Shown here: positions 6,377 through 6,852 of the stretch, piece after piece
Position numbering within the stretch: the first letter of the stretch is position 1
How the letters are laid out: each line of letters opens with the position of its first letter
NCBI GenBank assembly: GCA_035526665.1
Contig: DATLBY010000256.1
Coordinates: 1-6,852, forward strand
Direction: 5' to 3'
Source of the DNA: DATLBY01 sp035526665
Lineage (GTDB): Bacteria; Acidobacteriota; Terriglobia; Bryobacterales; Bryobacteraceae
Length of the DNA: 6,852 nt
Position numbers and translations under genes: made by a program
The notes under the pieces: model-generated
The model's input: only the letters and a program-made list of their open reading frames with translations
What the model was told of the DNA's origin: nothing
Databases searched by the model: none

Positions 6377-6852
6377 CGTGTGCTCCCTGTATCCGCCATC
6401 ACGCCCACCCGTCCTTTGCCCTCAACCAGCGCGCGGAAATTCCTTCCGCTCGCTGGATTTTTCACCATGACCGGCTGGCCTATTCTTCCGCTCGTCTCCG
6501 CCCTCGCGTGAACTCTCAGCGTGGCCGCGCCGGATTCGACGCGAACTTCTACCTCGTCGCCGCGCTTGACATCATTGCGCGGGAGGAGCAAACCGGCCGT
6601 GATCACCTGGTCTTTTTCGATCCGCCGCCGCGCGGTTCTGCCGGCTGCGTTCTGAGGTTCTAGCGCCGCCTCCCCAAATGGAAATACCCGCGCCGGCTCC
6701 AGTCGCATCTCCCCGGGCGCAATCGTCGCGCCGGCAGGGATTTCACCGGCCGCCACCCACTGGTCGCGCTGCACTCCGAGCTTCACGCGAGCCCAGATAG
6801 CCCAGCTCTTTCCGTTGGCGTAGAGCACTCGCCCCCGCCACAGTACAACCGT
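6373..6852 (-). CDS. flgA: Flagellar basal-body P-ring formation protein FlgA (5' partial)
   Basis: C-terminal part of FlgA, the periplasmic chaperone needed for FlgI to assemble into the P ring. The reading frame is open to the window edge (159 residues visible). A GTG at 6828 could be mistaken for a start, but the frame continues upstream and the residues there (WRGRVLYANGKSWAIWARV) are typical internal FlgA sequence, so about the first 60-70 residues and the signal peptide lie outside. The visible part holds the SAF/FlgA C-terminal domain: VAAGEIPAG, then AGRTARRRIEKDQVI, KRGDEVEVRVESGAATLRV and the closing GRIGQPVMVKNPASGR with a short tail. The gene ends in ATGA overlapping flgH, so expression of the chaperone and both ring proteins is coupled. 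Confidence 0.92.
   Translation of the reverse strand, partial: TVVLWRGRVLYANGKSWAIWARVKLGVQRDQWVAAGEIPAGATIAPGEMRLEPARVFPFGEAALEPQNAAGRTARRRIEKDQVITAGLLLPRNDVKRGDEVEVRVESGAATLRVHARAETSGRIGQPVMVKNPASGRNFRALVEGKGRVGVMADTGSTR
6383..6388 (-). promoter_or_regulatory. Shine-Dalgarno for flgH
   Basis: AGGGAG on the minus strand lies 6 bases before the ATG at 6376 and inside the 3' end of flgA. It fixes the flgH start and therefore confirms the unusually short signal sequence of the protein. Confidence 0.7.

Noticed and set aside
5990..6511. A 173-codon plus-strand frame across flgH and flgA
   Set aside because: It is antisense to two unmistakable flagellar genes and crosses their junction; no motif or plausible start supports it.
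6826..6828. GTG as the start codon of flgA
   Set aside because: The frame stays open to the window edge and the residues upstream of GTG are typical FlgA sequence, so the gene is cut by the window rather than starting here.

Overview
This is a GC-rich, very densely packed bacterial window of eight protein-coding genes in two convergent operons. No RNA gene, mobile element, CRISPR array or long non-coding stretch is visible. P-ring and L-ring flagellar genes, a predicted outer-membrane barrel and several Sec signal peptides show a flagellated diderm (Gram-negative-type) bacterium. The gene style (short signal peptides ending in 'LAQD', a LolA-like/FtsX-like pair, stand-alone rod-binding protein, cysteine-free FlgI) is most reminiscent of Acidobacteriota of the Solibacter/Bryobacterales kind. 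That taxonomic guess is inference and was not tested by a search.

Left half, + strand (1-3987): three overlapping genes that look like a trans-envelope export unit. They are the C-terminal part of a large MacB/LolC/FtsX-type ABC transporter permease (cut by the window start), a periplasmic outer-membrane lipoprotein-sorting protein of the LolA-like type, and a 406-residue predicted outer-membrane beta-barrel with an 'RWGKAD.LNPTD' motif. They overlap by 8 and 4 bases, so they are almost certainly co-transcribed and translationally coupled. The ATPase expected for the permease should lie upstream, outside the window. Together they suggest an inner-membrane extractor, a periplasmic carrier and an outer-membrane acceptor for a lipid or other hydrophobic cargo; the cargo cannot be read from the sequence.

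Right half, - strand (6852 down to 3975): a flagellar basal-body cluster in the order flgA (5' end cut by the window), flgH, flgI, flgJ (rod-binding domain only), and a small gene I identify as flgM, the anti-sigma-28 factor. The first four are joined by ATGA or TGATG junctions. FlgA chaperones FlgI, FlgI forms the P ring, FlgH the L ring, the FlgJ-like protein helps rod assembly, and FlgM would hold back late flagellar transcription until the hook-basal body is finished.

The two operons meet tail to tail with a 13-base overlap of the barrel gene and flgM, leaving no intergenic terminator. The most interesting items are the permease/carrier/barrel operon and the easily missed flgM; the rest is a fairly standard flagellar rod/ring cluster.
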